Below are positions 1-6,357 of a DNA stretch of 14,097 bases, piece by piece. The stretch is from Burkholderiales bacterium (GTDB lineage Bacteria; Pseudomonadota; Gammaproteobacteria; Burkholderiales; Burkholderiaceae_C). Below the pieces are notes generated by a model, which ran no database searches, was not told the origin of the DNA, and saw only the letters and a list, made by a program, of their open reading frames with translations. The stretch is from NCBI GenBank assembly GCA_025352345.1, contig JANXTP010000071.1, positions 1 through 14,097 on the forward strand. The letters are read 5' to 3'. Positions within the stretch are counted from its first letter, which is position 1. Each line of letters opens with the position of its first letter. The position numbers were made by a program, and so were the translations under genes.

Positions 1-93
1 GGGCCATCGGCGGATTCTGACCGCGCGCTCCGGTGCTGGCATGCCCCTGCGTGGAACAATCCGGCCGCCTTCCTTGCGCCACACCCGCGCGCC
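1..93. other. Leader region upstream of queA
   Basis: I see no complete gene here. One forward frame reaches a TGA at 18-20, so a few 3' codons of an upstream gene are possible. A reverse-strand ATG lies at 5-7, so a divergent gene could also begin just at the window edge. Neither can be identified from so few bases. No riboswitch-like structure or convincing -35/-10 pair is visible in front of queA. Confidence 0.3.
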
Positions 94-1242
94 ATGACCA
101 CACTGCTCACCCTCTCCGATTTCGATTTCGCACTGCCGCCCGAGCTGATCGCGCAACACCCGGCCGCCGAGCGCAGCGGTTCGCGGCTGCTCGACGGGAC
201 CTCAACCGGAAAGAAAAGCGCGCCCATCGACCGCGTGTTCCGCGACCTGCCGTCGCTGCTGAACCCGGGCGACCTGCTGGTGTTCAACGACACCCGCGTG
301 ATCAAGGCGCGGTTGCTGGGCGTGAAAGCCACCGGCGGCCAGGTCGAGGCGCTGGTCGAGCGGGTGCTGCCGGGCTTTGAAGTGCTGATGCACCTGCGTG
401 CCAGCAAGTCGCCCAAGCGCGGCCAGCGGGTGCGCTTCGGCGTGTGCGTCGAGGCCGCGATGGAGGCTGGCGATAACAGCGGCTTCGATGCCGAGGTGCT
501 GGGCCGCGCGGGCCCCGAAGAGTCGCTGTTCCATCTGCGGTTCCCGTCCGATCCACAGGCGCTGCTGGAGCGCTTTGGCCATGTGCCGCTGCCGCCGTAC
601 ATCACGCACGCCGACGATGCCCACGACGAACGGCGCTACCAGACGGTGTTCGCCGCCAAACCGGGTGCCGTTGCCGCGCCGACGGCCGCGTTGCATTTCG
701 ACCAGCCGCTGCTGGCCGCGCTGACTGCACGCGGCGTCGAGCAGGCCCGCGTCACGCTGCATGTGGGTGCCGGTACCTTCCAGCCGGTGCGTACCGAGAA
801 TCTGGCCCTGCACCGGATGCACAGCGAGTGGTTCGAGGTCGGGGCTGACACGGTGGAGGCGGTGGCCCGAACGCGCGCGCGCGGCGGTCGCGTTGTGGCC
901 GTCGGCACGACCACGCTGCGTGCGTTGGAGTCGGCCGCGTGCATGGGGCAAAGCGACGGCGAACTGTGCGCGGGCGTCGGCGATACCGACATCTTCATCA
1001 CGCCGGGCTTCCAGTTCCGCGTCGTCGATGCGCTGGTCACCAATTTCCACCTGCCGCGCAGCACCTTGATGATGCTGGTCAGCGCGCTGGCAGGCCACGC
1101 ACGGGTCATGGCGCTGTACCGCCACGCCATCGCCGAGCGCTACCGCTTTTTCAGCTACGGCGATGCGATGCTGCTGAGCGCCACACCCGAGGCGCGGTCA
1201 CCGCAATGCTGGGCGTCAGGGCCCGTCGCTCTCGGCGTCTGA
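94..1242 (+). CDS. queA: S-adenosylmethionine:tRNA ribosyltransferase-isomerase QueA
   Basis: QueA transfers and isomerises the ribosyl part of SAM onto 7-aminomethyl-7-deazaguanine in the anticodon of GUN tRNAs, forming epoxyqueuosine. It works in the cytoplasm one step after Tgt. Family signatures are clear: IAQHPAAERSGSRLL near the N-terminus, GDLLVFNDTRVIKARL, PLPPYI, AAPTAALHF, HVGAGTFQPV, MHSEWFEV, VGTTTLRALES and ITPGFQFRVVDALVTNFHLP. The start at 94 puts the family's usual N-terminus (FDFALPPELIAQ) about nine residues in. The protein is 382 aa, longer than the usual roughly 340-360. The family normally ends near FSYGDAMLL, and here about 20 more residues follow. That tail is read through DNA shared antisense with the convergent glycosyltransferase gene (27 bp overlap). 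tgt lies downstream on the same strand, separated by two reverse-strand genes. Confidence 0.97.
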   Translation: MTTLLTLSDFDFALPPELIAQHPAAERSGSRLLDGTSTGKKSAPIDRVFRDLPSLLNPGDLLVFNDTRVIKARLLGVKATGGQVEALVERVLPGFEVLMHLRASKSPKRGQRVRFGVCVEAAMEAGDNSGFDAEVLGRAGPEESLFHLRFPSDPQALLERFGHVPLPPYITHADDAHDERRYQTVFAAKPGAVAAPTAALHFDQPLLAALTARGVEQARVTLHVGAGTFQPVRTENLALHRMHSEWFEVGADTVEAVARTRARGGRVVAVGTTTLRALESAACMGQSDGELCAGVGDTDIFITPGFQFRVVDALVTNFHLPRSTLMMLVSALAGHARVMALYRHAIAERYRFFSYGDAMLLSATPEARSPQCWASGPVALGV

Positions 1243-2790
1243 CTTGTCCGAACCCGCCGGCGCCGGCACCGGGCAACGCGCCTTGCCGCACACCCGCTCG
1301 CAGTACGGGCAGGCCGCCAGCGGCAACCCCTCCGGGATGCGGTAGTAGCGATTGAGGACGTCCGTCAGCGGGCCATCACGGTAGGCCTCGTAGCGGAAGC
1401 CCTTGCCCTCGACCGCATAGAAGGTGATGCCGCTTTGCTGGTAGGTCAGCAGCTCGACCGTGTCGAAGTAAGGGCGGTATTCATCGAGCTTCGGTCGATC
1501 GGTGCGGATGATGCGGATCGTCTGTCCCTGGTACATACGGTAATCGACCAGCAGGTCGTCCTGCCGCGCGTGGAACTTGCCAACGCCGAACACCGGCACA
1601 TAACGGCGCAGCGCGTAGGCGTAGGTCGAGGCCGGCGTGTAGGCATTGGCCATCAGCACCACGCCGGGCGCGTCGACCTGCTTGAGCATCTCGGCCGTTT
1701 TCACCGTGCGCACGATGCTCTTGTAGAGCGAGATCGATTGCCAGCGCTCGAGCGGCGTCATCGCCACGCCGACAACGGCGATCACATGCAAGCCCGTCAG
1801 CACCGCGAGGCCGATCGCGCAGGCCCGCAGCCGCTGCGCCGGCAGACCGAGGGCGATGAAGGCGAAGCCGAAGGGGTAGAACGACATCACCCAGTGCAGC
1901 CCGATCACCTTCTTGACCGACAGCAGCGCGAAGAACAGCAGCGGCACCACGACCAGGCAACCCAGCAGCCGGTGGGCCCGAAACGCGGCGCCGAGCTCGC
2001 TGCGGTGCTTCCAGCCCAGCCACGCGGCCACCGGCGACACCAGGTAGACCATCATCGCCACATAGGTCGCCGGCTTCTTCCAGGTGAACACCTCGCCCGC
2101 GTTGCGGTTGATCAGGTTGAACATGATGTTCGACCAGCAATGCTCGATGTTCCAAGCAATGTTGATCGCAGGTCCTGGCAGGGCACACAACAGCAGCAGC
2201 GCGAAAGCGGCGAAGCGCTCGCGACGGAACAGCGCGAAGTGCACGAAGTAGGCGAGCCCCAGCACCACCGAGAAATACTTCGACAGGAAAGCCGCGCCGA
2301 GCAGAACACCTGACAGCGCATACAGGCTCCAGGCACGCCCATCGAGGCGTGGCCGGCGCTCGGCGACCAGCAGGCAGCAGGCCGATGCGACCGACCAGAA
2401 GATCAGCGGCGTGTCGGTGGTGATCAGCACATTGAGCCAGTTGATCGGCGCCAGCCATAACAGCAGCACCGCCCACGCAGCACGCGTGCGATCGACAGCG
2501 GCCAGCGCCCACCACAGCAGCCCGCCGATGGCGGCAGGCAGCAGCACGACCGGCAACCGGATCGCCCACAGGGTGTCGCCGACGGTTGCGCGCATCGCGC
2601 CGATCAGCCAGCCGACCATCGGTGGGTGGTCGTAATAGCCCCAGTCGCGGTAAACACCCCACCAGTAGAAATAGGCCTCGTCCCCGGTGATGGGCAGCGC
2701 CACCGACAACCAGCCGCGCAGCAGCAGCGAGCCCAGGCCAGCGATCAGCAACCAGCGCGGCACGGACAGGTTCGCGGTGTCCGACCTCAT
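1216..2790 (-). CDS. GT-C fold membrane glycosyltransferase (ArnT/PMT, GT39/GT83-like)
   Basis: This is an integral membrane glycosyltransferase of 524 aa, of the type that transfers a sugar from a polyprenyl-phosphate donor to an acceptor on the periplasmic side. The N-terminal part carries GDEAYFYWW (residues 36-44), whose Asp-Glu fits the catalytic motif of the first periplasmic loop, then YYDHPPMVGWL (52-62) and TTDTPLIFW (124-132), all typical of the PMT_2/ArnT group. About ten hydrophobic segments follow, then a soluble C-terminal domain from roughly residue 370. The extreme C-terminus has four cysteines (C494, C497, C501, C506) and an acidic tail. The ATG at 2790 was chosen because it overlaps the UbiA gene's TGA as ATGA; the ORF extends 22 codons further upstream inside ubiA, but that start is less likely. 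It is probably translationally coupled to the UbiA gene. Donor and acceptor cannot be read from the sequence. Confidence 0.85.
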   Translation of the reverse strand: MRSDTANLSVPRWLLIAGLGSLLLRGWLSVALPITGDEAYFYWWGVYRDWGYYDHPPMVGWLIGAMRATVGDTLWAIRLPVVLLPAAIGGLLWWALAAVDRTRAAWAVLLLWLAPINWLNVLITTDTPLIFWSVASACCLLVAERRPRLDGRAWSLYALSGVLLGAAFLSKYFSVVLGLAYFVHFALFRRERFAAFALLLLCALPGPAINIAWNIEHCWSNIMFNLINRNAGEVFTWKKPATYVAMMVYLVSPVAAWLGWKHRSELGAAFRAHRLLGCLVVVPLLFFALLSVKKVIGLHWVMSFYPFGFAFIALGLPAQRLRACAIGLAVLTGLHVIAVVGVAMTPLERWQSISLYKSIVRTVKTAEMLKQVDAPGVVLMANAYTPASTYAYALRRYVPVFGVGKFHARQDDLLVDYRMYQGQTIRIIRTDRPKLDEYRPYFDTVELLTYQQSGITFYAVEGKGFRYEAYRDGPLTDVLNRYYRIPEGLPLAACPYCERVCGKARCPVPAPAGSDKSDAESDGP

Positions 2791-3650
2791 GCGATCACCG
2801 ACAGCGAGGGCGCGATGAACACCAGCATCCAGGCCATCAGTGCCGCGACGATCCACCGGTCGCGCAGCAGGTCACGCGCGACGTCTTCGCCATGCCCGCG
2901 GTGCACCTGGTAGGCATAGCGCAGCATGCCGAAGATGACGATGGGCACGGTGTAGACCAGGCGTTCGCCATGCTGGGCCTGCGATTCGGGGCTGGTGGCG
3001 AACAGGCTGTAGGTGAGCAGCGTGGCCGTCATCGTGACGGCGACATAGATGTCGAGCAGCGCCGGCGGGTAATGTTCGAGCACCGTGCGCTGGCTGGCCG
3101 CGGCATGAAAGGTTTCGGCGCGACGCTTCGAGAAGCCGAGGAACAGCGCCGCGAAGATGCCGGTCAGGATCAGCCAGCGCGACGGCGGAATGCCGACCCC
3201 GCTGGTGCCAGCGAACAGACGCAGCATGAAGCCCAGCGCGATGATGAACACATCGACCACTGGCACCCGCTTGAGCCGCCAGGAATAGGCGAAGTTGCTG
3301 GCGAGGTACAGGCCGACCAGCGCGAGCCGCACCGGATGGCCATGGGCCAGCGCAATGCCTGCGGCCAGCAGCACCGCGGCCAACGTGAAGGCCGCGCTGG
3401 AGCTGACCGCGCCACTGGCCAGCGGGCGCAGCCGCTTGGTGGGGTGCAGCGCATCGCTCGCCCGATCGGCCCAGTCGTTGACGACATACACCGCGCTCGA
3501 GAACAGGCAGAACACCGCAAAGGCCGACAGCACCTGCATCACACGGTCGGTGTCGTGCCAGGACTGGCTGAACACCAGCCCGGCGAACACGAACACGTTC
3601 TTCAGCCACTGATGGGGCCGCATCAAGGCGAGCAGGGGCGGTAAGCGCAT
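2787..3650 (-). CDS. UbiA-family prenyltransferase, decaprenyl-phosphate phosphoribosyltransferase-like
   Basis: This 287 aa polytopic protein matches the branch of the UbiA superfamily that joins phosphoribosyl pyrophosphate to a polyprenyl phosphate. It opens with LMRPHQWLKNVFVFAGLVFS, typical of that branch. The first Asp-rich motif is NDWADRASD (residues 58-66), followed by HPTKRLRPLASG (69-80). The second conserved region is DVFIIALGFMLRLFAG (133-148), and GFSKRRAE follows at 172-179. Seven to nine hydrophobic helices are apparent. The ATG at 3650 places the conserved start a few residues in; a 41-codon extension to 3773 is Arg/Pro-rich and unlike the family. The gene lies upstream of, and overlaps, the glycosyltransferase gene, so it probably supplies that enzyme with a lipid-linked pentose phosphate or similar precursor. 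No epimerase (DprE1/DprE2 type) is present in the window. UbiA itself (quinone synthesis) is less likely because of the RPHQWLKN opening. Confidence 0.85.
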   Translation of the reverse strand: MRLPPLLALMRPHQWLKNVFVFAGLVFSQSWHDTDRVMQVLSAFAVFCLFSSAVYVVNDWADRASDALHPTKRLRPLASGAVSSSAAFTLAAVLLAAGIALAHGHPVRLALVGLYLASNFAYSWRLKRVPVVDVFIIALGFMLRLFAGTSGVGIPPSRWLILTGIFAALFLGFSKRRAETFHAAASQRTVLEHYPPALLDIYVAVTMTATLLTYSLFATSPESQAQHGERLVYTVPIVIFGMLRYAYQVHRGHGEDVARDLLRDRWIVAALMAWMLVFIAPSLSVIA

Positions 3651-3790
3651 GGGCAGGAGCGGGATCGTGAAGGGCGTCGCTGACGGCTGGCGTTCGATGG
3701 GGGCCGCGCGTGTCGCTCGCGTGCGGCGCTGAGGATAACGCCGGCCCAACGCACCGCGCGTCAGCGGCACCACGCGACGACAATTGGCCG
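3651..3790. promoter_or_regulatory. Divergent intergenic region between the UbiA-like gene and tgt
   Basis: These 140 bases must hold the promoters of two divergent units: the UbiA/glycosyltransferase pair to the left and tgt to the right. I find no convincing -35/-10 pair and no strong Shine-Dalgarno sequence before either chosen start. The assignment rests on gene orientation alone. Confidence 0.4.
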
Positions 3791-4933
3791 ATGCTGACGT
3801 TTGAAGTGCTCACCACCCAGGGACTGGCCCGCCGCGGCCGCATGACGCTGAACCACGGTGTCGTCGAAACACCGATCTTCATGCCAGTGGGCACCTACGG
3901 CACCGTCAAGGGCGTGATGCCGAGCGCGCTCGAAGCGATGGGCGCGCAGATTATCCTCGGCAACACCTTCCACCTGTGGATGCGGCCGGGCGTCGACGTG
4001 CTGGCGCAGTTCGGCGGGCTGCACAAGTTCGAGTGCTGGAACAAACCGATCCTGACCGACAGCGGCGGCTTTCAGGTCTGGAGCCTCGGCAATTCCGACG
4101 GCACCGGTCGCAAGATCAGCGAAGAGGGCGTGAAGTTCTCGTCGCCCGTCAATGGCGACAAGCTGTTCATGACGCCCGAAGTCAGCATGCAGATCCAGCG
4201 CACGCTGAATTCCGACATCGTGATGCAGTTCGACGAGTGCACGCCCTACGACACCGCCGGCCACATCACCACCGAAGACGAGGCGCGCCGCTCGATGGAG
4301 CTGAGCGCACGCTGGGCACGGCGCTGCGTCGATGAATTCGCGCGCGGCGAGAACCCGAACGCGCTGTTCGGCATCGTGCAGGGCGGCATGTTCGAGGGTC
4401 TGCGCGACGAGTCGCTGGCGAGCCTCGTCGAGCTCGATCTGCCCGGCTACGCGATCGGCGGCCTGAGCGTCGGCGAGCCGAAGGAAGACATGCTGCGCGT
4501 GCTGCAGCACACCGCGCCGAAGCTGCCGGCGAACAAGCCGCGCTACCTGATGGGCGTGGGCACCCCGGAAGACCTGGTGGAGGGCGTGTCGGCTGGCATC
4601 GACATGTTCGACTGCGTGATGCCGACCCGCAATGCCCGAAACGGCCACCTGTTCACCCGCTTCGGCGACCTGCGGCTGCGCAATTCACGCTACAAGAACG
4701 ACGAAGGCCCGATCGATCCGACGTGCACTTGCCAGGCCTGCGCCGGCGGCTTCAGCCGCGCCTACCTGCACCACCTGGAGCGCTGCGGCGAGATGCTGGC
4801 GCCGATGCTGGCCAGCATCCACAACCTGCACCACTACCTGAACCTGATGCGCGAGATGCGCGAGGCACTCGATGTCGGCCGCTTCGACGCCTACGTCGCG
4901 CAGTTCAAGGCCGACCGGGCGCGAGGGGTTTGA
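3791..4933 (+). CDS. tgt: tRNA-guanine transglycosylase Tgt (bacterial, preQ1-inserting)
   Basis: Tgt exchanges guanine 34 in Asp, Asn, His and Tyr tRNAs for preQ1, the step before QueA. The 380 aa protein has every expected element: ETPIFMPVGTYGTVKGV (residues 26-42), LTDSGGFQVWSL with the general-acid/base Asp90, QFDECTPY (146-153), FGIVQGG (193-199), and GIDMFDCVMPTRNARNG (269-285), in which Asp274 aligns with the nucleophile (Asp280 in Zymomonas numbering). The zinc site is complete: C312, C314, C317 and H344. ATG 3791 was chosen because MLTFEVLTTQGLARRGR matches family N-termini; a GTG at 3710 would add 27 unrelated residues. The last 29 bp overlap the convergent toxin gene. The next genes are not yajC-secD-secF, which commonly follow tgt in proteobacteria. 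Confidence 0.97.
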   Translation: MLTFEVLTTQGLARRGRMTLNHGVVETPIFMPVGTYGTVKGVMPSALEAMGAQIILGNTFHLWMRPGVDVLAQFGGLHKFECWNKPILTDSGGFQVWSLGNSDGTGRKISEEGVKFSSPVNGDKLFMTPEVSMQIQRTLNSDIVMQFDECTPYDTAGHITTEDEARRSMELSARWARRCVDEFARGENPNALFGIVQGGMFEGLRDESLASLVELDLPGYAIGGLSVGEPKEDMLRVLQHTAPKLPANKPRYLMGVGTPEDLVEGVSAGIDMFDCVMPTRNARNGHLFTRFGDLRLRNSRYKNDEGPIDPTCTCQACAGGFSRAYLHHLERCGEMLAPMLASIHNLHHYLNLMREMREALDVGRFDAYVAQFKADRARGV

Positions 4934-5372
4934 CCTTGGTCTTGGCGGTGGCGGGCGCCGCAGCAACGGGTTCGCTGTGGCGGCCGCTGTTACGGCGAAT
5001 CCAGGCGGCGAAACCTGCTTCGTGAAGATCGCCGGATGCCACCGCGAGCATGGTCATCACGCAGTCGGCATCGCTGGCGGTCAGCACCGATCCGTTGAGG
5101 GCCAGGAACAACTCGACGGCGACGAACGCGGTCCGCTTGTTGCCGTCGATGAACGGGTGGTTCTTCGCCAGGCCATAGCCGTAGGCGGCAGCCAGCGCGG
5201 CGACGTCTGGCTTGCCGTAAGCCGCGAGTTGCAGCGGCCGTGCGAGCGCAGATTCGAGCAGCCCTTCGTCACGCGTGCCGACGCCGCCGCCATGTTCGGT
5301 CAGCTGCTCCTCATGCACGGCACGGATCACGACCGGGTCGATCCAGACCCAGAGCTCGTTGGTGGCAGTCAC
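4905..5372 (-). CDS. doc: Doc-type Fic toxin (death-on-curing family)
   Basis: This is the toxin of a type II toxin-antitoxin pair. Doc proteins are small Fic-fold enzymes; the studied P1 member phosphorylates EF-Tu and halts translation. The Fic motif is HPFIDGNKRT (residues 72-81), with the Doc-style NKR instead of the NGR of AMP-transferring Fic enzymes, so phosphotransfer is the likelier activity. The N-terminal half has the Doc signature HGGGVGTRDEGLLESALARP (27-46). The start is GTG at 5372, seven bases after the antitoxin stop. At 155 aa it is somewhat longer than typical Doc (about 125-135). The catalytic domain ends near AAWIRRNSG, and a tail of about 25 residues rich in Ala, Pro and Lys follows, its last codons antisense to the end of tgt. 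The tail may simply be read-through of a non-functional 3' end. Target and activity are untested. Confidence 0.92.
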   Translation of the reverse strand: MTATNELWVWIDPVVIRAVHEEQLTEHGGGVGTRDEGLLESALARPLQLAAYGKPDVAALAAAYGYGLAKNHPFIDGNKRTAFVAVELFLALNGSVLTASDADCVMTMLAVASGDLHEAGFAAWIRRNSGRHSEPVAAAPATAKTKVKPLAPGRP

Positions 5373-5379
5373 TGCCGAC

Positions 5380-5604
5380 TCACTTCGCCAGTTCGTGCAG
5401 CACGCCCCGGCGCTTGCGCATGATGTCCCGGACGGCTGACATCTGGGTCTCGAAGGTCGGATCGTGCGGGGTCAGCCGAATGCCGTCGGCGCTGTCCGTC
5501 AGGTGCAGCGTGTCGCCCTTTTCGACCTTGAGCCGCGCCAGCACGTCCTTCGGCAGGATCACGCCGACCGAGTTGCCAATCTGGGTGAGTTTGAGGGCGT
5601 GCAT
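5380..5604 (-). CDS. AbrB/MazE/SpoVT-type antitoxin paired with Doc
   Basis: The 74 aa protein has an N-terminal swapped-hairpin AbrB domain: LKLTQIGNSVGVILPKDVLA (residues 4-23) followed by LKVEKGDTLHLTDSADGIRL (25-44). A short C-terminal segment with basic residues (MRKRRGVLHELAK) would be the toxin-binding part. In such pairs the antitoxin binds and blocks the toxin and represses its own promoter as a dimer. The gene is first in the two-gene unit and sits seven bases before the toxin start. The Shine-Dalgarno is weak (GAG about five bases before ATG). Phd is the classical Doc partner; here the antitoxin is of the AbrB type, an arrangement known for many chromosomal Doc toxins. Confidence 0.92.
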   Translation of the reverse strand: MHALKLTQIGNSVGVILPKDVLARLKVEKGDTLHLTDSADGIRLTPHDPTFETQMSAVRDIMRKRRGVLHELAK

Positions 5605-5618
5605 GGCGGCTCGCGGAA

Positions 5619-5663
5619 GTTATAACAATCGTTATTGTATGACTTCGCTGCCGCGGCGGGCAA
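5619..5663 (-). promoter_or_regulatory. Toxin-antitoxin promoter with overlapping palindromic operator
   Basis: This AT-rich island sits just upstream of the antitoxin. On the reverse strand a -35-like TTGCCC (5663-5658) and a -10-like TACAAT (5639-5634) are 18 bases apart, giving a predicted start near 5627. Three overlapping symmetries cover the -10 and start region: the perfect 8-bp palindrome GTTATAAC (5619-5626), ATAAC/GTTAT (5622-5626 with 5631-5635) and ACAAT/ATTGT (5625-5629 with 5634-5638). Their position fits autorepression by the AbrB-type antitoxin. The palindromes are seen directly; the promoter role is inferred. Confidence 0.55.
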
Positions 5664-5670
5664 GGCCCGC
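5656..5670 (-). terminator. GC hairpin after the CPBP gene (possible weak terminator)
   Basis: GCGGGC and GCCCGC form a perfect 6-bp stem with a 3-base loop, six bases beyond the CPBP protease stop codon on the reverse strand. No U-tract follows, so factor-independent termination would be weak. One arm also contains the -35-like hexamer of the toxin-antitoxin promoter. Confidence 0.3.
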
Positions 5671-5676
5671 AAGGCC

Positions 5677-6357
5677 TCACCAGAACGCCCAGTTCCTGGT
5701 AGCCACCACCCAGACGCCGAGTGCACCGTTGGTGACCGCATGCGCGATCACCGGCACCCACAACTTTCCGGTACGCCGGTACAGCCAGGCGTAGGCCATG
5801 CCGGCCATGATGGCGGCGAGCCACAGCGTGTGGGCCAGCATGAAAACGAAGGTGGACAGCACGATCGCCCGCAGTCCGACACGTTGTGGCGCCACGCCTT
5901 CGAAGGTCTCGTTTTGGAACCAACGCATCAGGAACGAGCGCCAGAACAGCTCTTCCATCAGCGGCACCAGCAGCGCCGCGCCGATCCAGCGCACCACCAC
6001 CAGCGGCCAGATCACGCGGCCTTGCGCATCGAGCGGAATGAACATGGCCGTGGGCGGGGCCAGCTGCATCCATGGTGCGTCGAGCTGAATCCACAGCGCA
6101 AACACCAGTAACCCGACCCCGACCGCCAGCCCCGCCTCGCGCCACGATGGCCACAGCTGCGCTGACAGCTCACCGTATTCACGCCACCACAGCGCCAGCA
6201 AGGCCCCGACCACGACGAGGGTCAGGCCGTAGATCCAGCGCGGATCGATGCCCCACGAGCTATCGGCAGGTGCCATGCCGCGCACCTGCAGCAACAGCAT
6301 GAACACCACGAACGGGATCACGCGCACCCGCGCCGCAGGACTGAACGGCAGATTCAT
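5677..6357 (-). CDS. CPBP-family intramembrane metalloprotease (exosortase-associated CAAX-protease-like)
   Basis: This 226 aa membrane protein belongs to the CPBP (Rce1/Abi) family of glutamate-dependent intramembrane proteases. Motif 1 is EELFWRSF (E135, E136, R140), motif 2 is FMLAH (F172, H176) and motif 3 is HAVTN (H206, N210), so the active site appears complete. Hydrophobic segments lie near residues 12-25, 42-57, 76-91, 118-134, 165-180, 181-193 and 200-218. The RVIPFVVFMLLL opening and the VFALWIQLDAPW stretch resemble the CAAX-protease-related subfamily found with PEP-CTERM/exosortase systems, but no exosortase or PEP-CTERM protein occurs in this window, so that link is from memory of the family. 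Its ATG overlaps the CoA-transferase stop as ATGA, so it is translated as the last gene of that operon. The substrate is unknown. Confidence 0.85.
   Translation of the reverse strand: MNLPFSPAARVRVIPFVVFMLLLQVRGMAPADSSWGIDPRWIYGLTLVVVGALLALWWREYGELSAQLWPSWREAGLAVGVGLLVFALWIQLDAPWMQLAPPTAMFIPLDAQGRVIWPLVVVRWIGAALLVPLMEELFWRSFLMRWFQNETFEGVAPQRVGLRAIVLSTFVFMLAHTLWLAAIMAGMAYAWLYRRTGKLWVPVIAHAVTNGALGVWVVATRNWAFW

Noticed and set aside
1..93. PreQ1 riboswitch upstream of queA
   Set aside because: No recognisable preQ1 pseudoknot pattern or A-rich tail; region too GC-rich and short.
202..1125. Long reverse-strand ORF inside queA
   Set aside because: His/Gln/Arg-rich antisense shadow of a clearly identified gene; typical of GC-rich coding DNA.
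1435..2313. Forward-strand 292-codon ORF opposite the glycosyltransferase
   Set aside because: Composition (His, Arg, Gln, Glu-rich, no hydrophobic pattern) is that of an antisense shadow; the reverse strand has clear GT-C motifs.
3651..3773. Extended N-terminus of the UbiA-like protein
   Set aside because: Arg/Pro-rich residues without family similarity; the ATG at 3650 gives a normal start.
3710..3790. Extended tgt start at a GTG 27 codons upstream
   Set aside because: The added residues are unlike Tgt N-termini, and the ATG at 3791 matches the family start.
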